From Pseudanabaena yagii GIHE-NHR1 (GTDB lineage Bacteria > Cyanobacteriota > Cyanobacteriia > Pseudanabaenales > Pseudanabaenaceae): DNA of 64,000 bases. The stretch covers positions 1,426,001 to 1,490,000 of the forward strand of contig NZ_JAAVJL010000001.1 of NCBI RefSeq assembly GCF_012863495.1. The letters run 5' to 3'. The notes under the pieces are model-generated. The model saw only the letters and a program-made list of their open reading frames with translations. It searched no databases and was not told the origin of the DNA. Positions 1 to 8,467 of this stretch are shown here, piece by piece; the stretch's first letter is position 1; each line of letters starts with the position of its first letter. The translations under genes and the position numbers were made by a program.

Positions 1-875
1 CAGTGCGCCTGAGAGTTGTTGCTCCAAATCATTGGATCGTCAAATTTTGGGAATTTGTAAATCGTAAGGTTTGGGACAGAGCCGAATCATTGATTGTCCT
101 AAGTGAGCCAATGAAGCAGCTATTAGTGCAAAAAAACAAACATCTGGCGGACAAAATTCATGTGATTCATAGCTGGGCAGATCCGCAATTTATCAATCCG
201 ATCGCTAAGTTAGACAATTGGTTTTCCAATCAATATGGACTAACCGATAGTTTTGTCGTGCTGTATTCAGGTAACTTAGGTCGTTGTCATGATAGTCGGA
301 CAATTATCAAATGTATGCAATTGCTGAGCCATCGTGCTGATATTAAGTTTGTCTTTATCGGTAATGGGGTTGGCTCACAGATGATTGCCAAGGCGATCGC
401 CTCAGGAGAATTGCCAAATGTGCTGCAATTGCCTTATCAAGATCGAGAAGTTTTACCCTTTTCCTTAACCGCCTGTGATCTCTCTTTAGTCAGCATTTTG
501 CCGAATGTCGGTGACACGATCGCCCCATCGAAAATATATGGCATCTTAGCAGCAGGGCGACCTGTGGCGGTAATCTGTCCTCAGGATAATTATTTACGCG
601 AAATGGTTAGTCAAGGAGATTGTGGCAGTTGCTTTGATAATGGTGATGCACAGGGCTTAGCCGATTACATTCGTTTGCTTGCCGCCGATCCTCTTAGACA
701 AATAAAACTTGGCAAGAATGCCCGTAAATTACTGGAAATGCATTACACCATTGACCAAGCGATCCCTAAATATATTGAGGCTTTGGGGTTAAAAGAGCAA
801 AGTCGGTCATACCTTGAGCAAATTCATCAACTACACCAAAGCCAACCGAGTTTTTGTAAACACGAATATTTCTAG
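1..875 (+). CDS. Glycosyltransferase, WcaI/GT4-like, 5' truncated by window edge
   Basis: The reading frame is open to the left edge of the window, so this is the C-terminal ~290 residues of a larger protein; the N-terminal acceptor domain lies outside. Visible features fit the donor-binding Rossmann half of a GT-B glycosyltransferase: a VLYSGNLGR strand after the linker, FIGNGVG, and the nucleotide-sugar segment TIAPSKIYGILAAGRPV, whose Ser-Lys and small-residue pattern is typical of WcaI-like glycosyltransferases of exopolysaccharide or lipopolysaccharide synthesis. The substrate cannot be deduced. No co-directional gene follows; a repeat and a convergent yraN-type gene lie downstream. The GTG at position 3 is not the real start, because a complete enzyme of this family needs another ~100 residues upstream. 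Confidence 0.8.
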   Translation, partial: VRLRVVAPNHWIVKFWEFVNRKVWDRAESLIVLSEPMKQLLVQKNKHLADKIHVIHSWADPQFINPIAKLDNWFSNQYGLTDSFVVLYSGNLGRCHDSRTIIKCMQLLSHRADIKFVFIGNGVGSQMIAKAIASGELPNVLQLPYQDREVLPFSLTACDLSLVSILPNVGDTIAPSKIYGILAAGRPVAVICPQDNYLREMVSQGDCGSCFDNGDAQGLADYIRLLAADPLRQIKLGKNARKLLEMHYTIDQAIPKYIEALGLKEQSRSYLEQIHQLHQSQPSFCKHEYF

Positions 876-932
876 AAAGGATAGGGGGCGCTTCCCCCTA
901 TCCTTTGGCATTCATATACTTGGTACTCTTTG

Positions 933-1050
933 CCCTCACCCACTTCGACAGGCTCAGTGCATCGCCTAGCCCCTCTCCCGCAGGAGAAAGGGAACAAGAA
1001 AAAGCTCTTACTCCCCTTCTCCTGCGGGAGAAGGGGTTGGGGGATGAGGG
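933..1050. repeat. Dispersed palindromic repeat (CCCTCACCC ... GGATGAGGG family), copy 1
   Basis: Starts with CCCTCACCC and ends with GGGGGATGAGGGG. It contains the hairpin arms CCCTCTCCCGCAGGAG and CTCCTGCGGGAGAAGGGG. A closely similar copy lies at 46424-46546, and a diverged shorter one lies inside menE at 49708-49790. The small plus-strand ORF across this region is only repeat sequence. Confidence 0.85.
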
Positions 1051-1070
1051 GTGCTTAACGCCTATCCTTT

Positions 1071-1499
1071 TTAGAAGGTATCAGCAAGAAAGGCTTCCTC
1101 AATATAGGCTTGTAAAGAAAAGACTGATGTAATTTGCGTTGCTTCAGTCTCATGGACAGTTGCTCTTAGTTGGTGACGATCGCTATTTTGCCGACGTACC
1201 AGTGCCACATCAAAGCGACAATTCAGGTTTGCAAGCTCTGGGTACTGACTTAAAAATAGAGATGCAGCCTTAATTAGTTTGGCTTGTTTTTGGGGCGTAA
1301 TTGCCAGACTGCCATCGCTATCCCAGTTGCGATCGCTTCTAGTCTTAACCTCCACAAAAAGTAACCATTGATGATCCTTGGCGATGACATCCAACTCTCC
1401 CCACCGACAGCGCCATTGCGTCTCCAAAATTTGCCAACCATTGCTCCGCAAGAGTTGCGCCACTAAGATCTCGCCGCGATCACCTACTTGCTTAGTCAT
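1071..1499 (-). CDS. YraN/UPF0102 family nuclease-like protein
   Basis: About 142 residues. The sequence shows the family signature of the YraN/UPF0102 proteins with an endonuclease-like fold: GDRGE near the N-terminus, then [14 protein letters not shown] and FVEVKTRS. These match the E-(x)n-D-(x)n-ExK arrangement of PD-(D/E)xK nucleases. The molecular role of the family is not firmly known; DNA repair or a Holliday-junction-resolvase-like activity is the usual suggestion. The ATG at 1499 ([10 protein letters not shown]) is chosen over an upstream start at 1547 because family members begin just before GDRGE and an AGAAGG-like ribosome-binding site precedes it. It converges on the left-edge glycosyltransferase, with a palindromic repeat between them. 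Confidence 0.8.
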   Translation of the reverse strand: MTKQVGDRGEILVAQLLRSNGWQILETQWRCRWGELDVIAKDHQWLLFVEVKTRSDRNWDSDGSLAITPQKQAKLIKAASLFLSQYPELANLNCRFDVALVRRQNSDRHQLRATVHETEATQITSVFSLQAYIEEAFLADTF

Positions 1500-1598
1500 G
1501 CTGCCTTCTCTGCATATCCCTAGTCTATAAAATTGAGAACACCTCACTTTGGCGCAGTCCCGATTCGGTATTACAGCAATTTCCGATCAAACGAACCA

Positions 1599-1649
1599 CA
1601 AGAAAAATTTTGAAAGCCTTGCTTCGCAAGGCTTTCAAAATTTTTCTTG
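1599..1649. repeat. Perfect intergenic hairpin, 24-bp stem and TTC loop
   Basis: The arms 1599-1622 and 1626-1649 are perfect reverse complements around the loop TTC. The loop is flanked by GC on both sides. It lies between two divergent genes, so it is not in the usual position of a terminator. See the finding on 24-3-24 hairpins. Confidence 0.9.
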
Positions 1650-1707
1650 GTTTGGTTTTGAGCGCAAAGCGCTGTAAGTATATGGGCGCAATTAAATATA
1701 AAATCCC

Positions 1708-1746
1708 AAAACCTGTGGCGCACGCGCAGAGTGCGCCACAGGTTTT
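1708..1746. repeat. Intergenic hairpin with weaker outer inverted repeat
   Basis: The 16-bp arms AAAACCTGTGGCGCAC and GTGCGCCACAGGTTTT flank a 7-nt loop. Outside them, GGGCGCAATTAAA (from ~1684) and TTTAATTATGCCC (to ~1769) form an imperfect outer inverted repeat. The whole looks like a small MITE-like element. Confidence 0.7.
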
Positions 1747-1818
1747 AGCTCTGGTTTTTAATTATGCCCAGCTACTTACCCGCTTGTGATAGTCTCAATA
1801 ACATACGGAAATAAGATT

Positions 1819-2322
1819 ATGAAAATCGCAGCTCGGATCTTACGCAATTTTATCTTTAAAGCCATCAATATATTACTGTGCTTGGCTCTGATCGTGGTTG
1901 GTGCAAATCCTGCTAGTGCTGATGTATATGTCAAAGCCTTTTTGGAAGGAGCCGATTTTTCAGGGCGATCGCTCCAAGGTTATCAGTTTAATGAATCAGA
2001 TCTCAGGGATTCTTCATTTGTGAATGCTGATGCCCAAGGAGTAAGCTTTTTTGCCGCCAATATGAAAGAGTCGAACTTGACAGGTGCAAATCTCAGCAAT
2101 AGCACTCTTGATAATGCTCGTCTTGACAAGGCAAACTTGACCAATGTTGTACTGGAAGGTGCTTTTGCCTATGGTACTTCCTTTAATAATGTAATTATTG
2201 ATGGAGCTGACTTTACCGATGTGGATTTACGCCCCCCAGTACGCAAGAAGCTTTGTCAATTGGCAAAAGGACAAAATCCAAAGACCAAAAGACTAACCCG
2301 TGAAACCCTTGAATGTGAATAG
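1819..2322 (+). CDS. Secreted pentapeptide-repeat protein
   Basis: About 167 residues. A cleavable signal peptide is visible: basic MKIAARILRNF, a hydrophobic core with LLCLALIVVGA, then NPASA-D as a likely cleavage site. The mature part consists of pentapeptide repeats of the A(D/N)LxX type (GADFS, SDLRD, SNLTG, ANLSN, ARLDK, ANLTN, GADFT), which fold as a right-handed quadrilateral beta-helix. The C-terminal tail PVRKKLCQLAKGQNP with a second Cys near the end is a frequent ending of cyanobacterial lumenal or periplasmic members. The exact role is unknown. The start at 1819 is preferred over 1786 because it begins directly at the basic n-region of the signal peptide. Confidence 0.85.
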   Translation: MKIAARILRNFIFKAINILLCLALIVVGANPASADVYVKAFLEGADFSGRSLQGYQFNESDLRDSSFVNADAQGVSFFAANMKESNLTGANLSNSTLDNARLDKANLTNVVLEGAFAYGTSFNNVIIDGADFTDVDLRPPVRKKLCQLAKGQNPKTKRLTRETLECE

Positions 2323-2672
2323 ACGTAGATAGATTTATATATCTATTTGGGAAAAATAATGCCTGATAGTCTCCTGTCTACTCTATGCATAGAAAGTTCA
2401 TTAAATTAATAGATTTTAACTATTTGAGGGTTATTGAAAGTTATTTGTACTCTTTATAACCTTCAGAAGTTTCTGATGGTGAATTAGCCAGTAAGCAAAA
2501 TCACAATTAAGATTTTACTTGTATTAATTTATTCGGTTTTAGAGGTTATGATGCTCTGTGTGCATAGCATCACGATTTGGCAAATAGCCTTTAATGAACG
2601 GTTAGACTATTCAAAATACTTAAGGTTATTGTTGCTAGTATTTGTTCTCAGGATCGCTCTGCCTATCAGTAT
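2323..2672. other. Intergenic region without recognised feature
   Basis: 350 bases, AT-rich. No ORF with family features, no long hairpin and no tRNA were seen. It presumably holds the promoter of the phosphatase-WD40 gene, but I cannot place a convincing -35/-10 pair. Confidence 0.5.
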
Positions 2673-5600
2673 ATGCAGTTAAATGAAACTCCCAATGATC
2701 TATCAAGTGGCAGACTGCTCCAAAGAAGCTTGCTGCCACAGAGTCTGCCTTCTTACCCTGGGCTAGATATTGCTGCGGAGGTTTGGACAGCCGTAGATCT
2801 TGGTGGGGACTATTATCAGTTTTTAGAACAATCAGGAATATTAGCAGTAGCGATCGCCGACTCTTCAGGTAAGTCGGTCGCAGGAGCGATTCATGCTGCT
2901 TTATTTAAGGGACAGCTTGATGCTTATGCCCAGCAGGGGCGATTACAAAATCCTTCATCAGTACTGAATTCGTTAAATCAATTACTCTGTAAAAGTGGTA
3001 CTGATGACGCAGTAGCGCTATGTTATGGAGCGCTGGATTTTATTACCTATGAACTGCATTTAGGGAATGCAGGTATTCCTGGACCACTAATTTATCGCGC
3101 AAAAACTAACACTTGCGAAGAAGTCGTTAATCCTGCGATCGCTCTTGGTCGTTTTGATAGTGCTTCCTATCGCTCCACATCACGCGCCCTGAACGAAGGA
3201 GATATCGTTATCTTTTTTAGTGATGGTCTATTTGAAGCGGCTAATGCTCAAGGTCAGGAATTTGGCAGATCTCAGGGAGAAAATATTTCGCCACTACGTC
3301 AGACCGTAATTAACTTATCGCAACAATCAGCGAGCGAGATCTTGCATGGTTTAAAGCAAGCCCTTGATGTCTTTTCAGGATTAGATATCCCTGAAGATGA
3401 TGTATCTATAGTTGTGATCAAACTCAAGCAGAAAGTACATTTCTCAGAAATGCGGAATTGCCCATACCTTGAGGCTTTACAGGCGTGGGAGCGCTCCGAA
3501 GAAACCGATGAGTCTGCTTTATTAAGGGGGACTCGTCTGGCTGAGGCGATCGCTTGGGCAGATGGGCAGCCAGATCTCTCAAAAATTGATCGTAATTTTC
3601 TAGAAGCATCGCAAAGAATCAATGAGCGCGAACAGTTAATGGCGGCACGGGCTGCCGATGCCGATCGCCTTGAAAAGCTAAGTCAAGAACTCGAAAAAAG
3701 CCTAGATGCTGAGCGTCGTCAACGTGTAATTGCGGAGATGGGCGAAATCAATGAAAAAATCGTAGCGCTCACAATTTCTTCGGAAGCTCTCTATCTGTCT
3801 AACAATCATATTGAGGCGATGATTGCAGGCGTAATTGGTGGGGTACAGCTCAAGCGCCTCACCACCCAAGTTGATGAAAGTGCGCTCGAAAATCTGCGGG
3901 CAAATACTCAAATTCGCGCCATTACGGCTCTAGAGCAAGTTGTCTATGGGACCCATGAATATAATCGCCTCGAAGGACATGGATTCTGGGTTAACAAGGT
4001 TTGCTATTCCCGTGATGGTCAGTTTATTGGTTCAGCCAGTAGCGATCGCACCATTAAGATCTGGAATGTTGCAGGCGTATTATTACAAACCTTAGTGGGG
4101 CATACTAACTGGGTCACGAGTGTGGCTTTTAGTCCCGATGGCAACTTACTAGTGTCAGGTAGCCGTGACAATATGGTTAAGCTGTGGCAACGCAATCCTC
4201 AGACAGGTGAATTTGACCCACAGCCGATCGCAACTATGAAAGGACATGAAGGACCTGTGCTAGATGTCTGTTTCAGCCATGACGGCGAGATGATTGCTTC
4301 GGCTAGCGAAGATACGACCGTCAAGCTCTGGAAAAGTGATGGCACGGCAATTCGGACTTTACGCGGTGGTCACGATCGCTGGGTTACCTGTGTAGCATTT
4401 CATCCCAATAGCAAATCCCTCGTATCGGGCAGTGCCGATCGCAACCTGATTATTTGGAATACTATGGGCGTACCAATCAGGCATTTACGCGGGCATGATA
4501 GCTTTGTCGAAAGTGTTGCCTATGCGCCCAATGGTCTAGCGATCGTTTCTGGTAGTCGCGATCGCACCGTTAAAATGTGGGGTTCCGATGGCATTTTAAT
4601 TAAAACGTTTTATGGACATTCCGATAAAGTTTGGAGTGTAGCGTTTAGCAATGACAATCACACCATTGCTTCCAGTGGATTTGATCGCACTATTCGAGTT
4701 TGGGATATTGAACAAGGCTTACTCTACACCTTCCAAGGTCATGGTGATGTTGTGCATAGCATTGCCTTTAGTCCTGATGGAAAAACCCTCGCATCTGCTA
4801 GTAGGGATACAACGGTAAAACTTTGGGCAATTCGGGGTACGCCTTTACGCACTTTAATGGGACATACGGACGAAGTCTACTCGATCGTCGTTAGTCCCAA
4901 CTCCAAGTTTCTTGCCTCCGCTTGTAAGGATAAAACAGTCAATCTCTGGAATGCCAATGGCACATTAGAAGCTGTACTAGAAGGACATAACGATAAGGTC
5001 AATTGTGTTACTTTCAGTCCCGATAGCACCACTATTCTCACCGCAGGCGCAGATACCTCAATCAAACTTTGGCGGACGGATGGAACCCTGATTGATACGA
5101 TCAGCGCCCATCGTGCCGAAATCTATAGCGTTGTCTATCGCTGTGATGGTCAGGTTTTTGCCTCCTGTAGTGCAGATGGGACTGTGAGAGTATGGAGTGC
5201 TGATGGCAAATGGTTACAAACCCTCACAGGTCACGCCGCAGAAGTCTATAGCATTGCCTTTAGTCCTGACGGTAGTATGCTTGCCTCAGCCAGTAAAGAC
5301 AAACTGATCAATCTTTGGAGTTGGGATGGCACTCTTCTCAAAACCTTAGACGGACATAGCGCGGAAGTCTATACGGTTTGCTTTAATCCCAATGGCAAGA
5401 TGATTGCTAGCGGCAGTATGGATCAAAGTGTCAAACTATGGAGCATTGAAGGAGACTTAATTAAAACCCTCAATGGACATAGTGCTGAGGTAACTAGTGT
5501 CTGTTTCAGTCCCGATGGTAAGTCGATTGTTTCGGCAAGCGAAGACTCCACAATTCAGTTTTGGAGTGGTGATGGGACTCTATTACGCACCTTTAATGGT

Positions 5601-5840
5601 CATCAGGGACCTGTGCGAAGTGTATGCTTCAGTCCTAATGGCAAAATTTTAGTATCAACGGGTGAAGATCGCAAAATCATCATGTGGAATCTCGATCTGG
5701 AAAACCTATTGATGCGTGGTTGTCAGTGGCTACAAGAATATTTAAGAACGAATATTAACGTTTCCGAAGAGGATAAACGCACCTGTTTAGGTGGCTGTGC
5801 TTGGCTCTATAAATATCTCAAATCTACACCGCCATCTTAA
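2673..5840 (+). CDS. SpoIIE/PP2C-type Ser/Thr phosphatase fused to 14 WD40 repeats
   Basis: 1055 residues. Residues ~15-250 are an RsbU/SpoIIE-type PP2C domain with the expected metal-site motifs: DLGGDYYQF, IADSSGKSVAGA, FFSDGLFEAAN and EDDVSIVVIKL. Residues ~260-425 form a helical, probably coiled linker (INEREQLMAARAADADRLEK and following) of the kind normally found between a STAND ATPase and its WD40 domain. Residues ~427-1010 contain 14 WD40 repeats (GH...V.SVAFSPDG...SAS.D.T(V/I)KLW), enough for two seven-bladed propellers. The tail RGCQWLQEYL...NVSEEDKRTCLGG is also typical of STAND-WD40 proteins. The inferred role is a signalling phosphatase whose propellers bind a partner. There is no anti-sigma factor or kinase gene beside it. 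The ribosome-binding site before the ATG is weak. Confidence 0.9.
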   Translation: MQLNETPNDLSSGRLLQRSLLPQSLPSYPGLDIAAEVWTAVDLGGDYYQFLEQSGILAVAIADSSGKSVAGAIHAALFKGQLDAYAQQGRLQNPSSVLNSLNQLLCKSGTDDAVALCYGALDFITYELHLGNAGIPGPLIYRAKTNTCEEVVNPAIALGRFDSASYRSTSRALNEGDIVIFFSDGLFEAANAQGQEFGRSQGENISPLRQTVINLSQQSASEILHGLKQALDVFSGLDIPEDDVSIVVIKLKQKVHFSEMRNCPYLEALQAWERSEETDESALLRGTRLAEAIAWADGQPDLSKIDRNFLEASQRINEREQLMAARAADADRLEKLSQELEKSLDAERRQRVIAEMGEINEKIVALTISSEALYLSNNHIEAMIAGVIGGVQLKRLTTQVDESALENLRANTQIRAITALEQVVYGTHEYNRLEGHGFWVNKVCYSRDGQFIGSASSDRTIKIWNVAGVLLQTLVGHTNWVTSVAFSPDGNLLVSGSRDNMVKLWQRNPQTGEFDPQPIATMKGHEGPVLDVCFSHDGEMIASASEDTTVKLWKSDGTAIRTLRGGHDRWVTCVAFHPNSKSLVSGSADRNLIIWNTMGVPIRHLRGHDSFVESVAYAPNGLAIVSGSRDRTVKMWGSDGILIKTFYGHSDKVWSVAFSNDNHTIASSGFDRTIRVWDIEQGLLYTFQGHGDVVHSIAFSPDGKTLASASRDTTVKLWAIRGTPLRTLMGHTDEVYSIVVSPNSKFLASACKDKTVNLWNANGTLEAVLEGHNDKVNCVTFSPDSTTILTAGADTSIKLWRTDGTLIDTISAHRAEIYSVVYRCDGQVFASCSADGTVRVWSADGKWLQTLTGHAAEVYSIAFSPDGSMLASASKDKLINLWSWDGTLLKTLDGHSAEVYTVCFNPNGKMIASGSMDQSVKLWSIEGDLIKTLNGHSAEVTSVCFSPDGKSIVSASEDSTIQFWSGDGTLLRTFNGHQGPVRSVCFSPNGKILVSTGEDRKIIMWNLDLENLLMRGCQWLQEYLRTNINVSEEDKRTCLGGCAWLYKYLKSTPPS

Positions 5841-5842
5841 AA

Positions 5843-5893
5843 TCAATGTAGATATGTGTGCTGTGCAAAGCACAGCACACATATCTACATTGA
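5843..5893. repeat. Perfect intergenic hairpin, 24-bp stem and AAA loop
   Basis: The arms 5843-5866 and 5870-5893 are perfect reverse complements around AAA, with GC on both sides of the loop. It starts 2 nt after the WD40 gene stop and ends just before the devC start, so it could act as a terminator or processing site, but no T-run follows. Confidence 0.9.
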
Positions 5894-5909
5894 AATCACC
5901 TTAAAATTC

Positions 5910-7079
5910 ATGTTGGCGATTCCTTTAGCATGGCTGCAACTTACCTATCAAAAGGGGCGTTTAGCGATCGCCATCCTTGGCATCATGTTTGCGGTAATTT
6001 TGATTGCTATGCAACTTGGTTTTCAGGAAGCTCTATTTAAAAGCTCTATATTATTGCACCTGAATTTACGGAGCGACCTCATCCTGATTCACCCTAGCTC
6101 CAATAACTTGCTCAACCTGAAGCAGTTTTCGCGTCGTCGGCTCTATCAAGCTAATGGATTCGCAGGTGTCAAGTCCGTACACCCTGTATATATTGGCTTA
6201 GCACCTTGGAACTCCCCTGAACTTGGAGTCAAAGAAGATATTTTAGCGATCGGCGTTTCCCCACAGGCTAATCCCTTTTTGTTTCCCAATATCAAACCAG
6301 ACTTCGACAAAACCCAACTGCCTGATGTTGTTTTATTCGATCGCGGTTCGCGAGAAGACTTTTATGGTGCGGTAGCCTCGGAATATGAAATAGCGATCGC
6401 CAGAGGTAAAAGTCTTACTAAGGAAGTTGCAAACCGAGCCATTACCATCGGTGGGCTATTTAACATGGGAGTTTCCTTTGCTGCCAATGGTACGCTGATC
6501 ACCAGTGAACAGAACTTTTTGCGAATCTTTCCCGATCGCCTTGTCGGAAATATTAGCTTAGGGCTAGTGCAATTAGAACAAGGAGCCGATGCGATTGCTA
6601 TTCGAGATGCCATACGATCGCAATTAGATCAAGACGTAAAAGTATTGACTAAACAGGAATTCATTAACTTAGAGCTAAATTATTGGTCAGAAGCAACCCC
6701 CATCGGTTTCATCTTTGGCTTGGGTGTAGCTATGGGTTTTATCGTCGGAGTTGTGATTGTTTACCAAGTCCTATACAAAGATGTTTCTGATCACCTTGCA
6801 GAATATGCCACTCTCAAAGCAATGGGCTACAGCAACTTTTATCTGTTTAGTCTCGTGTTACAAGAGTCCTTACTTTTGGCTTTATGTGGCTTTCTGCCAG
6901 CTATATCAGTTTGTGCACTCCTCTATCACATTACTCAGAGTGCTACAGGTTTGTTGATGGAGTTAGGTAGCGATCGCATTTTGCAGTTATTTGTACTCAC
7001 TATTGCCATGTGTGCCATATCAGGAACATTATCCCTTCGCAAAGTCCAAAGGGCTGATCCTGCGGAAATATTTGACTGA
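5910..7079 (+). CDS. DevC-like ABC transporter permease (orphan)
   Basis: About 389 residues. DevC is the FtsX/MacB-type permease of DevBCA exporters, which in heterocyst-forming cyanobacteria export glycolipids with TolC. Visible features: N-terminal MLAIPLAWLQLTYQKGRLAIAILGIMFAVILIAMQ containing the first membrane helix, a long periplasmic loop (~45-260), and three C-terminal helices ending in LRKVQRADPAEIFD, the typical family C-terminus. The ATG at 5910 is chosen because the longer ORF from 5856 would translate the palindrome. No devB membrane-fusion gene or devA ATPase gene is adjacent, so it must work with subunits encoded elsewhere. It converges with tufA through a shared terminator. 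Confidence 0.85.
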   Translation: MLAIPLAWLQLTYQKGRLAIAILGIMFAVILIAMQLGFQEALFKSSILLHLNLRSDLILIHPSSNNLLNLKQFSRRRLYQANGFAGVKSVHPVYIGLAPWNSPELGVKEDILAIGVSPQANPFLFPNIKPDFDKTQLPDVVLFDRGSREDFYGAVASEYEIAIARGKSLTKEVANRAITIGGLFNMGVSFAANGTLITSEQNFLRIFPDRLVGNISLGLVQLEQGADAIAIRDAIRSQLDQDVKVLTKQEFINLELNYWSEATPIGFIFGLGVAMGFIVGVVIVYQVLYKDVSDHLAEYATLKAMGYSNFYLFSLVLQESLLLALCGFLPAISVCALLYHITQSATGLLMELGSDRILQLFVLTIAMCAISGTLSLRKVQRADPAEIFD

Positions 7080-7083
7080 AAAT

Positions 7084-7112
7084 AAAAAAGCCTCGCATTG
7101 CGAGGCTTTTTT
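7084..7112. terminator. Bidirectional terminator between devC-like gene and tufA
   Basis: The 13-bp stem AAAAAAGCCTCGC / GCGAGGCTTTTTT around ATT lies between convergent genes. The T-runs on each strand make it suitable as an intrinsic terminator in both directions. Confidence 0.9.
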
Positions 7113-7128
7113 GTTAGAAAATCTAGAA

Positions 7129-8361
7129 CTACTTCAAGATACTGGTAACAACGCCAGATCCAACGGTACGACCGCCTTCACGAATTGCGAAGCGCATTTC
7201 TTGTTCAATTGCGATCGGGTTGATCAACTCAACAGTTACCTTGATACGATCTCCAGGCATAACCATTTCCGCATCGCTACCATCATCGGCAGTAAAGCTA
7301 ACAATGGTTCCAGTTACGTCGGTTGTACGCACATAGAACTGAGGACGATAGCCAGGGAAGAAAGGAGTCTTACGACCGCCTTCTTTTTCGGTCAAAATGT
7401 ATACTTGACCTTCAAATTGAGTGTGAGGAGTGATGGACTTAGGCTTAGCCAAAACCATACCACGCTCGATATCGCTTTTTTGAATACCACGGAGCAAGAG
7501 ACCTGCGTTGTCTCCAGCAAGCCCTTCATCCAAGCTCTTCTTAAACATTTCAATACCAGTAACGGTAGTGGAACGAGTATCACCAAGTCCAACGAGTTCA
7601 ACAACATCGCCAACCTTGACAGTACCACGCTCAATACGACCAGTCGCAACAGTACCACGACCAGTAATAGAGAATACGTCTTCAACAGCCATCAAGAAGG
7701 GCTTATCAACTGCACGCTCAGGAGTAGGAATGTAGGAATCAACGGAATCCATCAAAGCCCAAATCTTGTCTACCCAAGGATTTTCCCCACGTTGGGTCTT
7801 AGGATTAGCAGTCATTTGCTCAACTGCTTTCAATGCAGAACCACGAGTGATGGGAATATTGTCACCATCAAAGTCATAGGAAGATAGCAATTCACGAACT
7901 TCGAGTTCAACGAGTTCAACGAGTTCGTCTTCACCTTCCATTTGGTCTTCTTTGTTCAAGAAAACTACTAGGTTAGGTACACCTACCTGACGAGCTAGCA
8001 AAATGTGCTCACGGGTTTGAGGCTCAGGACCATCAGCAGCAGATACGAGCAAAATAGCTCCGTCCATCTGTGCAGCACCAGTGATCATGTTCTTAACATA
8101 GTCAGCGTGGCCGGGACAGTCAACGTGTGCATAGTGGCGCTCAGTGGTTTGGTACTCAACGTGAGCAGTGTTAATGGTAATACCACGAGCTTTTTCTTCA
8201 GGAGCAGCATCAATTTGGTCGTATGCTTTTGCCGTTGCTTGTCCTGCTGCTGCAAGAGACATAGTGATTGCAGCGGTTAGAGTGGTCTTACCATGGTCAA
8301 CGTGACCGATAGTACCGATATTAACGTGGGGCTTGGTTCTTTCAAATTTAGCGCGTGCCAT
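7129..8361 (-). CDS. tufA: Translation elongation factor Tu
   Basis: 410 residues, the usual cyanobacterial length. EF-Tu is the GTPase that delivers aminoacyl-tRNA to the ribosome. The G motifs are present: GHVDHGKT (P-loop), RGITI (switch I), DCPGH (switch II), NKED and SALKA. Domains 2 and 3 follow with GRVATGR-like [11 protein letters not shown] and the C-terminal [11 protein letters not shown]. It is the last gene of the str operon. Two short hairpins fill the spacer between fusA and tufA. The long ORF on the opposite strand (6991-7887) is a shadow caused by the biased codon use of this highly expressed gene. Confidence 0.98.
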   Translation of the reverse strand: MARAKFERTKPHVNIGTIGHVDHGKTTLTAAITMSLAAAGQATAKAYDQIDAAPEEKARGITINTAHVEYQTTERHYAHVDCPGHADYVKNMITGAAQMDGAILLVSAADGPEPQTREHILLARQVGVPNLVVFLNKEDQMEGEDELVELVELEVRELLSSYDFDGDNIPITRGSALKAVEQMTANPKTQRGENPWVDKIWALMDSVDSYIPTPERAVDKPFLMAVEDVFSITGRGTVATGRIERGTVKVGDVVELVGLGDTRSTTVTGIEMFKKSLDEGLAGDNAGLLLRGIQKSDIERGMVLAKPKSITPHTQFEGQVYILTEKEGGRKTPFFPGYRPQFYVRTTDVTGTIVSFTADDGSDAEMVMPGDRIKVTVELINPIAIEQEMRFAIREGGRTVGSGVVTSILK

Positions 8362-8393
8362 TTTTTCCTAATTATCCTTAACTTTGGTAATTG

Positions 8394-8447
8394 TTACTCT
8401 AGTTTATAGAGTATTTTGGGTATTTATTACTCTAGTTTATAGAGTAT
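8394..8447. repeat. Two direct copies of a short hairpin in the fusA-tufA spacer
   Basis: TTACTCTAGTTTATAGAGTA occurs at 8394-8413 and again at 8428-8447, a period of 34 bp. Each copy is itself an inverted repeat (TACTCTA / TAGAGTA). They lie in the 106-nt untranslated spacer between fusA and tufA and may be RNA-processing or pausing sites; this is inference. Confidence 0.8.
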
Positions 8448-8467
8448 CTGTAGAGTAATTTACAGGA

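Noticed and set aside
905-1132. 75-codon plus-strand ORF
   Set aside because: Its peptide (SPSPSPAGEREQEK, LLLREKGLGDEG) is a translation of the CCCTCACCC repeat; a similar ORF at 46408 has the same cause.
2673-5840. STAND NTPase with WD40
   Set aside because: No Walker A or B motif is present; the N-terminal domain is a SpoIIE-type phosphatase, although linker and tail resemble STAND proteins.
5856-5909. Longer DevC start at 5856
   Set aside because: The extra 18 residues would be translated from the 24-bp palindrome and do not fit the family N-terminus.
6991-7887. 298-codon plus-strand ORF over tufA
   Set aside because: It is antisense to the full-length, unmistakable EF-Tu gene and has no family features; it arises from the codon bias of tufA.
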